From Sabulicella glaciei (GTDB lineage Bacteria; Pseudomonadota; Alphaproteobacteria; Acetobacterales; Acetobacteraceae), in the NCBI RefSeq assembly GCF_026183895.1, contig NZ_JAPFQI010000021.1, forward strand, positions 1-64,000: DNA of 64,000 nucleotides, in the 5' to 3' direction. The notes under the pieces are model-generated. The model was not told the DNA's origin, searched no databases, and was given only the letters and a program-made list of their open reading frames with translations. Within the stretch, counting starts at the first letter, position 1. Every line of letters starts with the position of its first letter. Below, piece after piece: positions 36,137 through 44,177 of this stretch. A program made the position numbers and the translations under genes.

Positions 36137-36997
36137 ATGTTTCGGGACGACCTCTTCGCGGGGCACCGCGTGCTGGTGACGGGCGGCGGCACCGGGCTAG
36201 GACGCGCCATGGCGGAACGCCTGCTCGCCCTGGGGGCGGAGGTGGAGATCTGGGGCCGCCGCGACGCCGTGCTGAAGGAGGCGGCGGATGCCATGGGCGG
36301 CGCGCCGCGCGTCTCGTTCCGCGCCGTGGACATCCGCGACGGCGAGGCGGTGGAGCGCGCCGTCGCCGCTGCCTGGGAGGAAGGGCGGCCCTTCACGCGG
36401 CTGATCAACAACGCGGCGGGCAACTTCATCTCCCGCACGGAGGATCTGTCGCGGCGTGGCTTCCGAGCCATCGCCGAGATCGTGTTCCACGGCACCTTCC
36501 ACGTGACGCAGGAGGTGGGGAAGCGCTGGATCGCCGACGGGACGGGCGGTGCGGTGCTGTCCATCGTCGTCACCTGGATCTGGACCGGCTCGCCCTTCGT
36601 CGTGCCCTCGGCGATGAGCAAGGCGGGGGTGGAGGCGATGACCAAGTCGCTGGCCGTCGAATGGGGACGGCACGGCATCCGGCTGAACGGCATCGCACCC
36701 GGCGTGATCCCGACGGAAGGCGCGTCGTCGCGGCTGCGGCCCGGCGACACGCGGCACAGCGAGCCGGCGCAGCGCAACCCTCTGGGGCGCGTGGGCAAGC
36801 TGGAGGAGATCGGCGACCTCGCGGCCTTCCTGCTGGCGCCGGATACGGGCTGGATCAACGGCCAGACCGTGGCGCTGGATGGCGGCGACTGGCTGGCGAA
36901 CGGCGCCTATTTCACGAACTACCTGGGCTGGGGCGACGCGGAATGGCAGGCGGCGCGCGAGCGCATCCGCGCCCGCGACGCCGCTGACAAGAACTGA
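36137..36997 (+). CDS. SDR-family oxidoreductase, 2,4-dienoyl-CoA-reductase-like
   Basis: 286-residue Rossmann-fold enzyme. The NADP-binding TGGGTGLGRAMAERL, NNAAGNF and the C-terminal APGVIPTEG and AFLLAPDTGWINGQ are as in the dienoyl-CoA reductase branch of the SDR family. The classical Tyr-x3-Lys is replaced (PSAMSKAG), as is usual in that branch, where other residues serve catalysis; this supports a role in degradation of unsaturated fatty acids over a generic dehydrogenase. Followed after 20 bp by a tctC gene, perhaps in one transcript. Confidence 0.86.
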   Translation: MFRDDLFAGHRVLVTGGGTGLGRAMAERLLALGAEVEIWGRRDAVLKEAADAMGGAPRVSFRAVDIRDGEAVERAVAAAWEEGRPFTRLINNAAGNFISRTEDLSRRGFRAIAEIVFHGTFHVTQEVGKRWIADGTGGAVLSIVVTWIWTGSPFVVPSAMSKAGVEAMTKSLAVEWGRHGIRLNGIAPGVIPTEGASSRLRPGDTRHSEPAQRNPLGRVGKLEEIGDLAAFLLAPDTGWINGQTVALDGGDWLANGAYFTNYLGWGDAEWQAARERIRARDAADKN

Positions 36998-37017
36998 ACA
37001 CCGGAAGGACACGACCC

Positions 37018-37983
37018 ATGACGACACGCCGCGCCGCGCTCGGCCTGCTGGCCACGCCGCTCCTGCTGCCCGAGGCGCGGGCGCAATCCTGGCCCTCGCG
37101 CCCGCTGCGCCTCGTCGTGCCCTATGCGCCGGGCGGCACGACGGACCAGCTTGGCCGCTCCCTCGCCGAGCTGCTGTCGCGCGAGCTGGGTCAGCCCGTG
37201 GTGGTGGAGAACCGGCCGGGCGGCAACACGGTGATCGGCACCCAGGCCGTGGCGCAGGCGGCGCCGGACGGGCACACGCTGCTGATGGCCTCGGGCGCCA
37301 GCATGATCCTGAACCCGCTGGTGATGCGCCGCATCCCCTATGACGCAGAGCGGGACCTGTCCTTGCTTTCCGTCACGGTGGAAACGCCGCTGGTGATGGT
37401 GGTGGGACCGCAGGTGCAGGCACGCAACGTGGCCGAGTTCACCGCGCTGGCGAAGCAGCGCCCGATGAACGTGGCCTCGGTGGGCATCGGTAATCCCATC
37501 CACCTCGCGGCGGAGCTTTACGCGCTTTCGGCCGGGGTGGAGCTGCAGAACATCGTCTACCCGGGCAGCGCCCCGGCGCTGACCGCGCTGCTGTCGGGCG
37601 ACGTGCAGGTGATGTTCGACGTGGTGCTCACCTCGCTGCCCTTCATCCGCGACAATAAGCTGCGCGCGCTGGCGGTGACGACGCGGGAGCGGCTGGCGGT
37701 GCTGCCCGAGGTGCCGACCCTCGCGGAAAGCGGCTACCCCGGCTACGAGGCCTCGACTTGGTTCGGCGTCGCGGCGCCCGCCGGGCTGCCCGCGCCGGTG
37801 GAGGCGCGGCTGCGCGAGGCGCTGGCCGCGGCGCAGCGCGACGCCGGGTTCCGCCAGCGCTTCGACTCGCTCGGCCTTGTCGTGCAACCGCCGCGCGACG
37901 CAGCGGCGATCGCGACGATGCTGCGCGCGGAGCGCGAGCGCTGGAGCGGCGTGGTGCAAAGGCGCGGCATCAGCCTGGAGTAG
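37018..37983 (+). CDS. Tripartite tricarboxylate transporter substrate-binding protein (TctC/Bug), copy 1
   Basis: Periplasmic solute receptor of the Bug family, 321 residues with a signal peptide (TTRRAALGLLATPLLLPEARAQ, twin-arginine-like, cleavage after about 23). Family motifs are SRPLRLVVPYAPGGTTDQL, VVVENRPGGNTVIGTQAV, YPGSAPALTALLSGDVQVMFD and VLPEVPTLAESGYPGYE. It probably delivers a carboxylate to TctAB. It lies 3 kb from tctB and on the other strand from tctAB, so which permease it serves is not certain. Confidence 0.92.
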   Translation: MTTRRAALGLLATPLLLPEARAQSWPSRPLRLVVPYAPGGTTDQLGRSLAELLSRELGQPVVVENRPGGNTVIGTQAVAQAAPDGHTLLMASGASMILNPLVMRRIPYDAERDLSLLSVTVETPLVMVVGPQVQARNVAEFTALAKQRPMNVASVGIGNPIHLAAELYALSAGVELQNIVYPGSAPALTALLSGDVQVMFDVVLTSLPFIRDNKLRALAVTTRERLAVLPEVPTLAESGYPGYEASTWFGVAAPAGLPAPVEARLREALAAAQRDAGFRQRFDSLGLVVQPPRDAAAIATMLRAERERWSGVVQRRGISLE

Positions 37984-38200
37984 CTCCCTGCGAAACCGGT
38001 GCCGCAGCCTTCATGGGGCGTGGAGAGGCCAGGTCTTCCAGGCCGCGCAGCACAGAAAGGCGAGTCAGCCGCTATTCCAGTGCACCCGTGCCACCACCGG
38101 CCGCAATGCGGCTGGCGCCGCCAGACTGACTGGCCAACCCACGCACCCGGGGCGCGGCGGAGCCAAGCGCCGCGGATGCGGCGCGCCCGGCGTCTGAGGG

Positions 38201-38225
38201 GCGCTTGAGGCTCCGCCTCAAGCGC
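38201..38225. terminator. Bidirectional hairpin between convergent tctC genes
   Basis: GCGCTTGAGGC-TCC-GCCTCAAGCGC, an 11-bp perfect stem with 3-nt loop, followed at a short distance by CCCAAAA. It lies 9 nt from the end of tctC copy 2 and about 217 nt after tctC copy 1. The remaining gap 37984-38200 contains no gene I can support. Confidence 0.7.
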
Positions 38226-38234
38226 GTCCCAAAA

Positions 38235-39191
38235 TCACGCCAGGCCCAGTTCCTTCAGCACCGTTTCCGTCGCGGCGATGTCGGCCTGGAGGTAGCGCTC
38301 GAAATCCGCGCCCGCGAGGAAGGCGTCGTCCCAGCCGCGCGTCTGCAGCAGGTCGCGCCAGGCGGGCAGGGCGTGGATCTCCGTCATGAAGCGCGTCAGC
38401 GTCTCGCGCGCCTCGGGGCGGATGCCCGGTGGGGCGAAGACGCCGCGCCAATTCGCCGTCACCACGTCCAGCCCGCTTTCCTTCAGCGTCGGAATGGCGG
38501 GGTCGGAACGCGTCTCGCCCGTGGTGGCCAGGGCGCGCATCCGGCCGGCCTTGATCTGCTCGGCGAACTCGGAATAGCCGGAAATGCCGGCGCGCACCTG
38601 CGCGCCCAGGATCGCCGCCTGGGCCGGGCCGCCGCCGGCAAAGGCGACATAGCTCGCCTCGCGCGCGTTGCGGCCCAGCGCCTTGAGGATGAGGCCGAGG
38701 GTGATGTGGTCCGTGCCGCCCGCGCTGCCCCCTGCCACCGCGACGCCGCCCGGGTTGGCGCGGAATGCCGCCAGCAGCCCCGCGATGTCCTGGATGTCGG
38801 AGGAGGCGGGCACCACGACGACGCCCACTTCCTGCGTCATGCGCGCGATGGGCACCACGTCCTTCAGCCCGACCGGCGCGCGGTTGGTCAGCACCGCGCC
38901 CACCATGACGGAGCCCGCCACCATCAGCGCGTCGCCGCGCCCGCGCCGCTGCGACACGAAGCGCGGCAGCCCCACCGTGCCGCCCGCGCCGCCCACGTTC
39001 TCGAACTGCATGGTGCCGACCATGTTGGCGCCGCGCGCCACCTGCTCGATGGCGCGGCCCAGCCCGTCCCAGCCGCCGCCGGGGCCGGCGGGGATGAACA
39101 TGTGCAGCGTGTTGAGCCGCGTCTGCGCCGCGGCGGGAAGCGCGGGAAGCGCGAGGGAGGCGCCCAGCAGGGCGCGGCGCGTCGGGATCAT
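38235..39191 (-). CDS. Tripartite tricarboxylate transporter substrate-binding protein (TctC), copy 2
   Basis: 318-residue periplasmic receptor with signal peptide (PTRRALLGASLALPALPAAAQ, cleavage near 22). It is of the TctC subfamily nearer to citrate/tricarballylate-type receptors: HMFIPAGPGGGWDGLGRAIE, MQFENVGGAGGTVGL, VAVAGGSAGGTDH, DVVTANWRGVFAPPGI. Sequence differs markedly from copy 1, so they are not a recent duplication. It is preceded by sapC on the same strand with a 3-bp gap. Confidence 0.92.
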   Translation of the reverse strand: MIPTRRALLGASLALPALPAAAQTRLNTLHMFIPAGPGGGWDGLGRAIEQVARGANMVGTMQFENVGGAGGTVGLPRFVSQRRGRGDALMVAGSVMVGAVLTNRAPVGLKDVVPIARMTQEVGVVVVPASSDIQDIAGLLAAFRANPGGVAVAGGSAGGTDHITLGLILKALGRNAREASYVAFAGGGPAQAAILGAQVRAGISGYSEFAEQIKAGRMRALATTGETRSDPAIPTLKESGLDVVTANWRGVFAPPGIRPEARETLTRFMTEIHALPAWRDLLQTRGWDDAFLAGADFERYLQADIAATETVLKELGLA

Positions 39192-39194
39192 CGG

Positions 39195-39926
39195 TCAGGT
39201 CACCTTGCTTGCCAGTTCGGGGATTCCGCCCATGGAGACGATGTGGGCGTAGATGGCCTCGAGCCATCCCCTGTCGCGCAGGGTGGCGAGGTCCTTGGCG
39301 GAAAGCTTCGCCATCGCGTCGCGCTGAACGGCATGGAACCCGTCCATGCGCCGCTGCTGCCCGTTCACGATGAACTCGATGGAGGAGGGGCCGAGCAGCC
39401 CCATCTTCGCGAGGCCCTCCGCCATCTCGCGCGTGCGGACGAAGGCGTTCTCCACGGCGCGGCTGAACTCGAAGGCGCGGCGGGCGGTTTCCGTCGCCTC
39501 GCCCTTCGCGTCGAACAGGGGCTCGCCCTCGGTTTCGGAGATCTGCGGCGCGGAGGGGTCGAGGCACAAGGCAAGGTCGCCGCCCTGCTCGTTCATGCGC
39601 ACGAGGAAGAAGGGGAAGCGGCGGAGATAGGAGGGGACGTAGCCGCCCTCCCGCCACTTGCCGTCCTGCACGAAGTGGTTGGAGTTGGCGCGCAGCCCCG
39701 TCACGGCGACCGGCATGTGCGGCACGTCGGAGGCGAAGACGATCGCCATGTGGCGCGCGGCGTGGGCGAACTCCTCCAGCGCCACGGGCACGGCCGCCAG
39801 TTCGGAGGCAAAGTGGTGGCCGGCGTCGCGCAGCCGCAGCTTGCCGTGGGCGGCCGGGTTCAGCGGCTCCATCCGCGAATAAAGCGGCGGCAGGCGGATC
39901 ACGGGCGGCGCGGCGGCGTCTGGCAT
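39195..39926 (-). CDS. SapC-family protein
   Basis: 243 residues, SapC family, named after a Campylobacter S-layer-associated gene. Characteristic segments are the FASELAAVPVALEEF..ASDVPHMPVAV beginning, KWREGGYVPSYLRRFPFFLV and the C-terminal MDGFHAVQRDAMAKLSAKDL region. No signal peptide is present. In many alphaproteobacteria SapC genes sit beside cupin-like (JmjC) and tryptophan-halogenase-like genes. Here sapC is divergent from the repeat-protein/JmjC operon with a 106-bp shared promoter region. An AGGAG precedes the ATG. The molecular function is unknown. Confidence 0.85.
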   Translation of the reverse strand: MPDAAAPPVIRLPPLYSRMEPLNPAAHGKLRLRDAGHHFASELAAVPVALEEFAHAARHMAIVFASDVPHMPVAVTGLRANSNHFVQDGKWREGGYVPSYLRRFPFFLVRMNEQGGDLALCLDPSAPQISETEGEPLFDAKGEATETARRAFEFSRAVENAFVRTREMAEGLAKMGLLGPSSIEFIVNGQQRRMDGFHAVQRDAMAKLSAKDLATLRDRGWLEAIYAHIVSMGGIPELASKVT

Positions 39927-40032
39927 CGGGGACTCCTGCCGGAAATTCGGCGCGGGGACCATAGCCCTCCCTTGCGGGAGCACAACGGATCGGCGCATCC
40001 TGCCCATCGAGGCAAGCTCGAAGAAGCACGAA

Positions 40033-40419
40033 ATGTCCAGCGATTCCGATCCATCCGGTTCCGGCTCCCCGCGCCTGCGGCGGCGCCTCCTCGTGACGCG
40101 CGCGGCGCTCGGCCTGGGGGCCGGGGCGGTGGTGGCGGGGGGTGCTGCGGCGCAAAGCGGACGGTCCGACAACGACCCGCGCGACGCCGCCGGCTATGGC
40201 CGTTCGGGCCGCACCGACAACGACCCGACGGACGGGGCGGGACGCGGCCGTGCCCGAGCGCGCGGCCCCACCGACAACGACCCGACGGATGGGGTGGGAC
40301 GCGGGCGTGGCGCCGGCACCGGCCGGTCCGACAACGACCCCCGCGACGCGGCGGGCTATGGCCGCTCCGGCCGGACGGACAACGACCCGTCGGACGGGGT
40401 CGGCCGGGGGAGGCGCTGA
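40033..40419 (+). CDS. Exported protein with five (S/T)DNDP repeats
   Basis: 128 residues. A twin-arginine-like signal (RLRRRLLVTRAAL followed by an Ala/Gly/Val core to about residue 41) leads into five repeats of about 16-19 residues: G-R-(S/T)-D-N-D-P-x-D-x-x-G-x-G-R. Units 1-2 (42-73) and 4-5 (96-127) are near-identical 32-residue blocks. The D-x-D-P-x-D core resembles calcium-binding aspartate loops; the rest is Arg/Gly-rich and probably disordered. No cysteine occurs. It is the first gene of a three-gene operon ending in a JmjC oxygenase. I know no characterised homologue. Confidence 0.75.
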   Translation: MSSDSDPSGSGSPRLRRRLLVTRAALGLGAGAVVAGGAAAQSGRSDNDPRDAAGYGRSGRTDNDPTDGAGRGRARARGPTDNDPTDGVGRGRGAGTGRSDNDPRDAAGYGRSGRTDNDPSDGVGRGRR

Positions 40420-40422
40420 GCC

Positions 40423-40890
40423 ATGGCGGAGGATGAGGCCGGAAAGGGCAGGCTGGGGCGGCGCCTCCTGGCGCTGAAGCTTTCCGCTGGGGCAGCGGCG
40501 CTGGCGGGCTGCGTGCCAGTCCAGCCGCAGCCGGTCTATGCCGTGCCCGTGCCGGTTCCGATCGGTCCCGTGGGCACGGGCCGCACGGATAGCGACCCAC
40601 GCGACGGCGTCGGCCAGGGGCGCGGCTATGGCTACGGGTCCGGCCGGACGGACAGCGACCCGAACGACCATGTGGGCGCCGGGCGCGGCAATCTCGGCTA
40701 CGCCACCGGCCGCACGGACAGCGACCCCCGCGACGGGGTGGGCCAGGGGCGCGGCGGCTACAGCGGACGTTCGGACAGCGATCCGCGCGACGCGCCGGGG
40801 CGCGGGCGCGGGGTCACCGTCCCCTACCGCACCGGCCGGACCGACAGCGACCCGCGCGACGCCCCAGGCCGGGGCCGGACCGGCTGGTGA
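40423..40890 (+). CDS. Lipoprotein with five (S/T)DSDP repeats
   Basis: 155 residues, the sister of the preceding protein. N-terminus LGRRLLALKLSAGAAALAGC has a lipobox with Cys30, so it is probably lipid-anchored. A Pro/Val linker (PVQPQPVYAVPVPVPIGP) follows. Then come five units GRTDSDPRDGVGQGRG-like at about 53-68, 74-89, 97-112, 115-130 and 138-153, separated by Gly/Tyr spacers. DSD replaces the DND of the first protein throughout. It starts 3 bp after the previous stop, and its stop overlaps the GTG of the JmjC gene, implying coupled expression. Confidence 0.75.
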   Translation: MAEDEAGKGRLGRRLLALKLSAGAAALAGCVPVQPQPVYAVPVPVPIGPVGTGRTDSDPRDGVGQGRGYGYGSGRTDSDPNDHVGAGRGNLGYATGRTDSDPRDGVGQGRGGYSGRSDSDPRDAPGRGRGVTVPYRTGRTDSDPRDAPGRGRTGW

Positions 40891-42038
40891 GCCTCGCCGA
40901 GGAGGCCTTCGCCACCGCCTTTCCCGGGCTGGCGGTGGAGGAGGTGCTGGCGCTGCGCGAAGGCCGGGACTGGCGCCTGTTCCGCGGCAACGACCCGGCG
41001 CGCTTCGCCGGGCTGCTGTCCGTTTCCGACCTGGACGCGCATCTGCGGACGGACGGCGCCCGCTCGCCGCGCGTTTCCATGGCAGACGAGGCGCGCGAGG
41101 GGAGCGCCGGCGTGCCGGAGGACGAGTTCGCCCTGCCCGATGGGCGGGTGGACCTGCCGCGCCTGCTTGGCCGCTTCGATGCCGGGGCGTCGCTCGTCCT
41201 GTCGCAGTTCCACGAGACGCACCCGCCCCTGCAGCGCTTCTGCCGCGGGCTGGAGAAGCTGTTCCTCCACGCGGTGCAGGCCAACATCTACCTGACCCCG
41301 CCTGGGGCTCAGGGCTTCCGCACCCATTACGACACGCATGACGTGCTGGTGCTGCAAGTCGAAGGCCGCAAGCGCTGGCGCGTCTGGGACGGGGAGCGGG
41401 TGGAGCGGCCGACGCGCCGCACCCCCTGGCCCGGCCACCTCGCGCCCGAGGGGGAGCCGCACCTGGTGTCGCTGGCGCCGGGCGACGCGCTCTACCTCCC
41501 GCGCGGGGTGATGCACGACGCGGCGACGGAGCCGGGCGAGCGCTCCCTGCACATCACGATCGGGCTGCTGGAGCCGTCCTGGGCGCAGGCGATCCGCGCC
41601 CTGGTGGACGCGGCGGAGCTGGACGACCCGGCGCTGCGCGAGGCCGTGCCCACCTGGCGCATCGGCGAGACCGAGTTCGAGTCGGCGCTGGCGGCGAAGC
41701 TGGCGCGGCTCGCCGGGGCGGAACAGGCGGAGCGGCTGGCCAACCTCCTGCTGGAGCAGTTGTCGCGCGACCGTCAGCCCCTACCCGCGCGCGGCCTCTT
41801 CGCCCCCATGCCGGAGGGGGCGCTACGGCTTTCCGACGGGATGCATCACCATCTGGCCCAGGCGCCGGATGGCGCGGCCTCGCTGCATTGGAGCGGCGGC
41901 CGGCTCGCCCTGACGCCGGAGGAGGCGGAGTCGGTGGTGGCCCTGGCCGAGGGCGCGGTCCCGGCCGACCGTGCCCTGGCGGAGAAGCTTTGGCGGATGG
42001 GCCTGCTGGAGCCCGTCAGCGACCCGCCCCCGGCGTGA
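40887..42038 (+). CDS. JmjC/cupin-like Fe(II)/2-oxoglutarate oxygenase (ribosomal-oxygenase type)
   Basis: 383 residues. The JmjC core has the iron triad His147-x-Asp149 (FRTHYDTHDVLVLQVEGRKR) and His210 (YLPRGVMHDA), very like the YcfD/NO66/MINA53 group that hydroxylates Arg or His in ribosomal proteins. A C-terminal helical region and winged-helix-like end (about 230-380) also fit that group. The GTG start overlaps the stop of the repeat lipoprotein gene (GTGA). That coupling suggests, but does not prove, that the Asp/Arg-rich repeats are its substrates. Its 3' end overlaps the convergent AraC gene by 23 bp. Confidence 0.88.
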   Translation: MSLAEEAFATAFPGLAVEEVLALREGRDWRLFRGNDPARFAGLLSVSDLDAHLRTDGARSPRVSMADEAREGSAGVPEDEFALPDGRVDLPRLLGRFDAGASLVLSQFHETHPPLQRFCRGLEKLFLHAVQANIYLTPPGAQGFRTHYDTHDVLVLQVEGRKRWRVWDGERVERPTRRTPWPGHLAPEGEPHLVSLAPGDALYLPRGVMHDAATEPGERSLHITIGLLEPSWAQAIRALVDAAELDDPALREAVPTWRIGETEFESALAAKLARLAGAEQAERLANLLLEQLSRDRQPLPARGLFAPMPEGALRLSDGMHHHLAQAPDGAASLHWSGGRLALTPEEAESVVALAEGAVPADRALAEKLWRMGLLEPVSDPPPA

Positions 42039-42789
42039 CGCCGAAGGCGGCGCGGAAGGCCGCGCCGAAGGCCGGGGCGCTGTCGTAGCCCACCGCGGCC
42101 GCGGCCCGCGCCGGGGTCGCGCCCTGGGACAGCAGCGCCGCCGCCTCGGCGAGGCGCAGCGTCTGGCGCCATCGCGCGAAGCCCATCCCCGTCTCCCCCC
42201 GGAACAGCCGCGCCAGGGTGCGGGCGCTGGCGCCGCAGCGCGCCGCATGCTCCTCCAGCGTCAGCTTGCTGGCCGGGTCGGCGCGCAGCGCCTCGGCCAG
42301 GCGCCGCAGCCGCGGGTCGCGCAGGGCCGGCACGGCGAGGGGCAGGCGCGGGGCGCGCGCCACCTCCTCGGCGATCAGCGCGGCGAGGTGGCCGCCGCGT
42401 CCCGCCTCGTCCCATTCCAGCGGCTCGGCGCAGGCGGCCAGGATCAGCTCCCGCAGCAGGGGCGAGACGCCGAGCACGGCGGCGCGGCTTTCGCCCACCC
42501 GCGCCGCATCCTCGCGAAAGAACAGGGCGCGCATCGCCACCTCGCCCTCCGTGCGGACCTCGTGCCCCATGCGGGCGGGCACCCACAGGGCGCGGCCGGG
42601 CGGCACGGTGAAGCCCGCCGCCTCTGTGCCGACGCGCATCACCCCGCGCGTGGCGTAGAGGAGCTGGGCGCGGGCGTGGTGGTGCCAGCCCGTCACCTCG
42701 CCGCCGCGATAGTCGCGCGCGAAGGCGGCCAGGGGCCGGTCCACCTGTTCCTGCGCCAGGGTGCGCGGGTTCTGTCCGTTTGCCGACAT
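42016..42789 (-). CDS. AraC-family transcriptional regulator with cupin sensor
   Basis: 257 residues. The N-terminal cupin (WHHHARAQLLYATRGVMRVG, VPPGRALWVPARMGHEV) is followed by the C-terminal two-helix-turn-helix AraC domain (LTLEEHAARCGASARTLARLF and a second HTH ending YDSAPAFGAAFRAAFGVTPG). It is divergent from an MFS transporter gene with 44 bp between starts, the standard layout of a regulator controlling an efflux gene. The ligand is unknown. Confidence 0.9.
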   Translation of the reverse strand: MSANGQNPRTLAQEQVDRPLAAFARDYRGGEVTGWHHHARAQLLYATRGVMRVGTEAAGFTVPPGRALWVPARMGHEVRTEGEVAMRALFFREDAARVGESRAAVLGVSPLLRELILAACAEPLEWDEAGRGGHLAALIAEEVARAPRLPLAVPALRDPRLRRLAEALRADPASKLTLEEHAARCGASARTLARLFRGETGMGFARWRQTLRLAEAAALLSQGATPARAAAAVGYDSAPAFGAAFRAAFGVTPGAGR

Positions 42790-42833
42790 GATCCGTCCGG
42801 ACGTCGCGAGGTGGACAGCATAGACTGGCGCCC

Positions 42834-44066
42834 ATGAGCGCCACCACCCGCCAGATCGCCTTCATCAATGCCGCGCACAGCCTGACCCATTACGGGCTGC
42901 TGATCCTCGCCACGGCCGTGCTCGCGATGACGCAGCAGGAAGCCGGGCGGTTCGGGGGCGAATATGGGCCGATCCTCGCCCTCGGCACCGCCATGTTCGT
43001 GGTCTACGGGATCGGGGCGCTGCCCATGGGGCACCTCGCGGCGAGGTGGGGGCGCAAGGCGCTGATGGTGGCATTCTTCCTGGGCGCGGGGGCCTCGCTG
43101 GTGCTGGCGGGCCTCGCCACGGGGCCGGTCTCGCTGGCGCTCGGGCTGGCCGGGTTCGGCGCCTTCGCGGCGATCTACCACCCGATCGGCACCGCCATCG
43201 TGGCCGAGGCGGGGGGCGACCGCGTGGGCCGCGCCATGGGCATCAACGGCGTGTTCGGCAACCTCGGCGTGGCGCTGGCGCCGGTCGTGACCGCCTTCCT
43301 GGCCGCCGCGCTGGGCTGGCGCTGGGGCTTCATCCTGCCCGGGCTGTTCTCCGTCGCCATCGGGCTGCTCTACATGCGGGAGCCGGCCTACGACGCCCGC
43401 AAGGCCGGCGTCTCCACGCGCCCCTTCCCGGTGATCCCGCAGCCGGTGGTGCGCCGCGCCGTCACCACGCTGCTGCTGATCGCCGCCGTGTCCGGCCTCG
43501 TCTTCAACGCCTTCACCCTGCTGCTGCCCAAGCTGATGGAGGAGCGGCTGGCCGACAGCCCCGACCTCCTGCCCGTGGTGGGCATGCTCGCCTTCCTGGC
43601 GACGATCTGCGGCGGCGTCACCCAGTACACGGTGGGGCGGATGATCGATCGGCGCACGCTGAAATCTGTCTTCATGCCGCTGGCACTGGTGCTGGTGCCG
43701 GGGCTGCTCGCGCTGTCCTTCCTCCAGGGCTGGGCGGTGCTGCCCGTCTCCGCGATCGTCGCCGCCGCGATCTTCGGCCAGGTGACGGTGAACGAGACGA
43801 TGACGGCGCGCTACGTCGCGCCGGAACTGCGCGCCAAGCTGTACTCGGTGCGCTTCACGGTCGGCTTCATGGGCGCCGCCGTGGCCGCGCCGCTGGTCGG
43901 CCTCCTGCACGAGGCGACGGGCAACCTCGCCCTCACCATGCTGGTGCTGGCCGGGGTGGCGGCGGTGACGCTGCTCTGCGCCCTGTTCTTCCCCAACCGC
44001 CCGGAAGAGCTGCGGCCGGAGCTGTGGACGGAGCCTTCGGGGCCGCGCGTGCAGCCGGCGGAGTGA
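42834..44066 (+). CDS. MFS transporter
   Basis: 410 residues with about 12 membrane helices. The N-terminal INAAHSLTHYGLLILATAV and the ALPMGHLAARWGRKAL loop (motif A-like, between helices 2 and 3) resemble the fosmidomycin-resistance/FSR branch. The middle IYHPIGTAIVAEAGGDRVGRAMGINGVFGN is typical of that group. It is probably an efflux pump controlled by the divergent AraC protein. A hairpin with a T6 run follows. Confidence 0.87.
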   Translation: MSATTRQIAFINAAHSLTHYGLLILATAVLAMTQQEAGRFGGEYGPILALGTAMFVVYGIGALPMGHLAARWGRKALMVAFFLGAGASLVLAGLATGPVSLALGLAGFGAFAAIYHPIGTAIVAEAGGDRVGRAMGINGVFGNLGVALAPVVTAFLAAALGWRWGFILPGLFSVAIGLLYMREPAYDARKAGVSTRPFPVIPQPVVRRAVTTLLLIAAVSGLVFNAFTLLLPKLMEERLADSPDLLPVVGMLAFLATICGGVTQYTVGRMIDRRTLKSVFMPLALVLVPGLLALSFLQGWAVLPVSAIVAAAIFGQVTVNETMTARYVAPELRAKLYSVRFTVGFMGAAVAAPLVGLLHEATGNLALTMLVLAGVAAVTLLCALFFPNRPEELRPELWTEPSGPRVQPAE

Positions 44067-44071
44067 CATCG

Positions 44072-44102
44072 CCGGAGGCTTCGCCCCGGTCCCGCCTTTT
44101 TT
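44072..44102 (+). terminator. Probable terminator after the MFS gene
   Basis: CCGGAGG pairs imperfectly (one bulged A) with CCCCGG around CTTCG, followed by TCCCGCC and TTTTTT. It lies 5 nt after the MFS stop codon. Confidence 0.4.
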
Positions 44103-44177
44103 GACGGGGCATGGAATCTCTGCTGCATTCGGCCACGTCGCGCATCCTGCGCGCGGCGCTGCGCCGGAGGCTGGATC

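Noticed and set aside
40150-40884. Tandem DNA repeats that might be a CRISPR array or satellite
   Set aside because: The repeats keep a reading frame, encode (S/T)D(N/S)DP units and lack unique spacers of uniform length. No cas genes are present.
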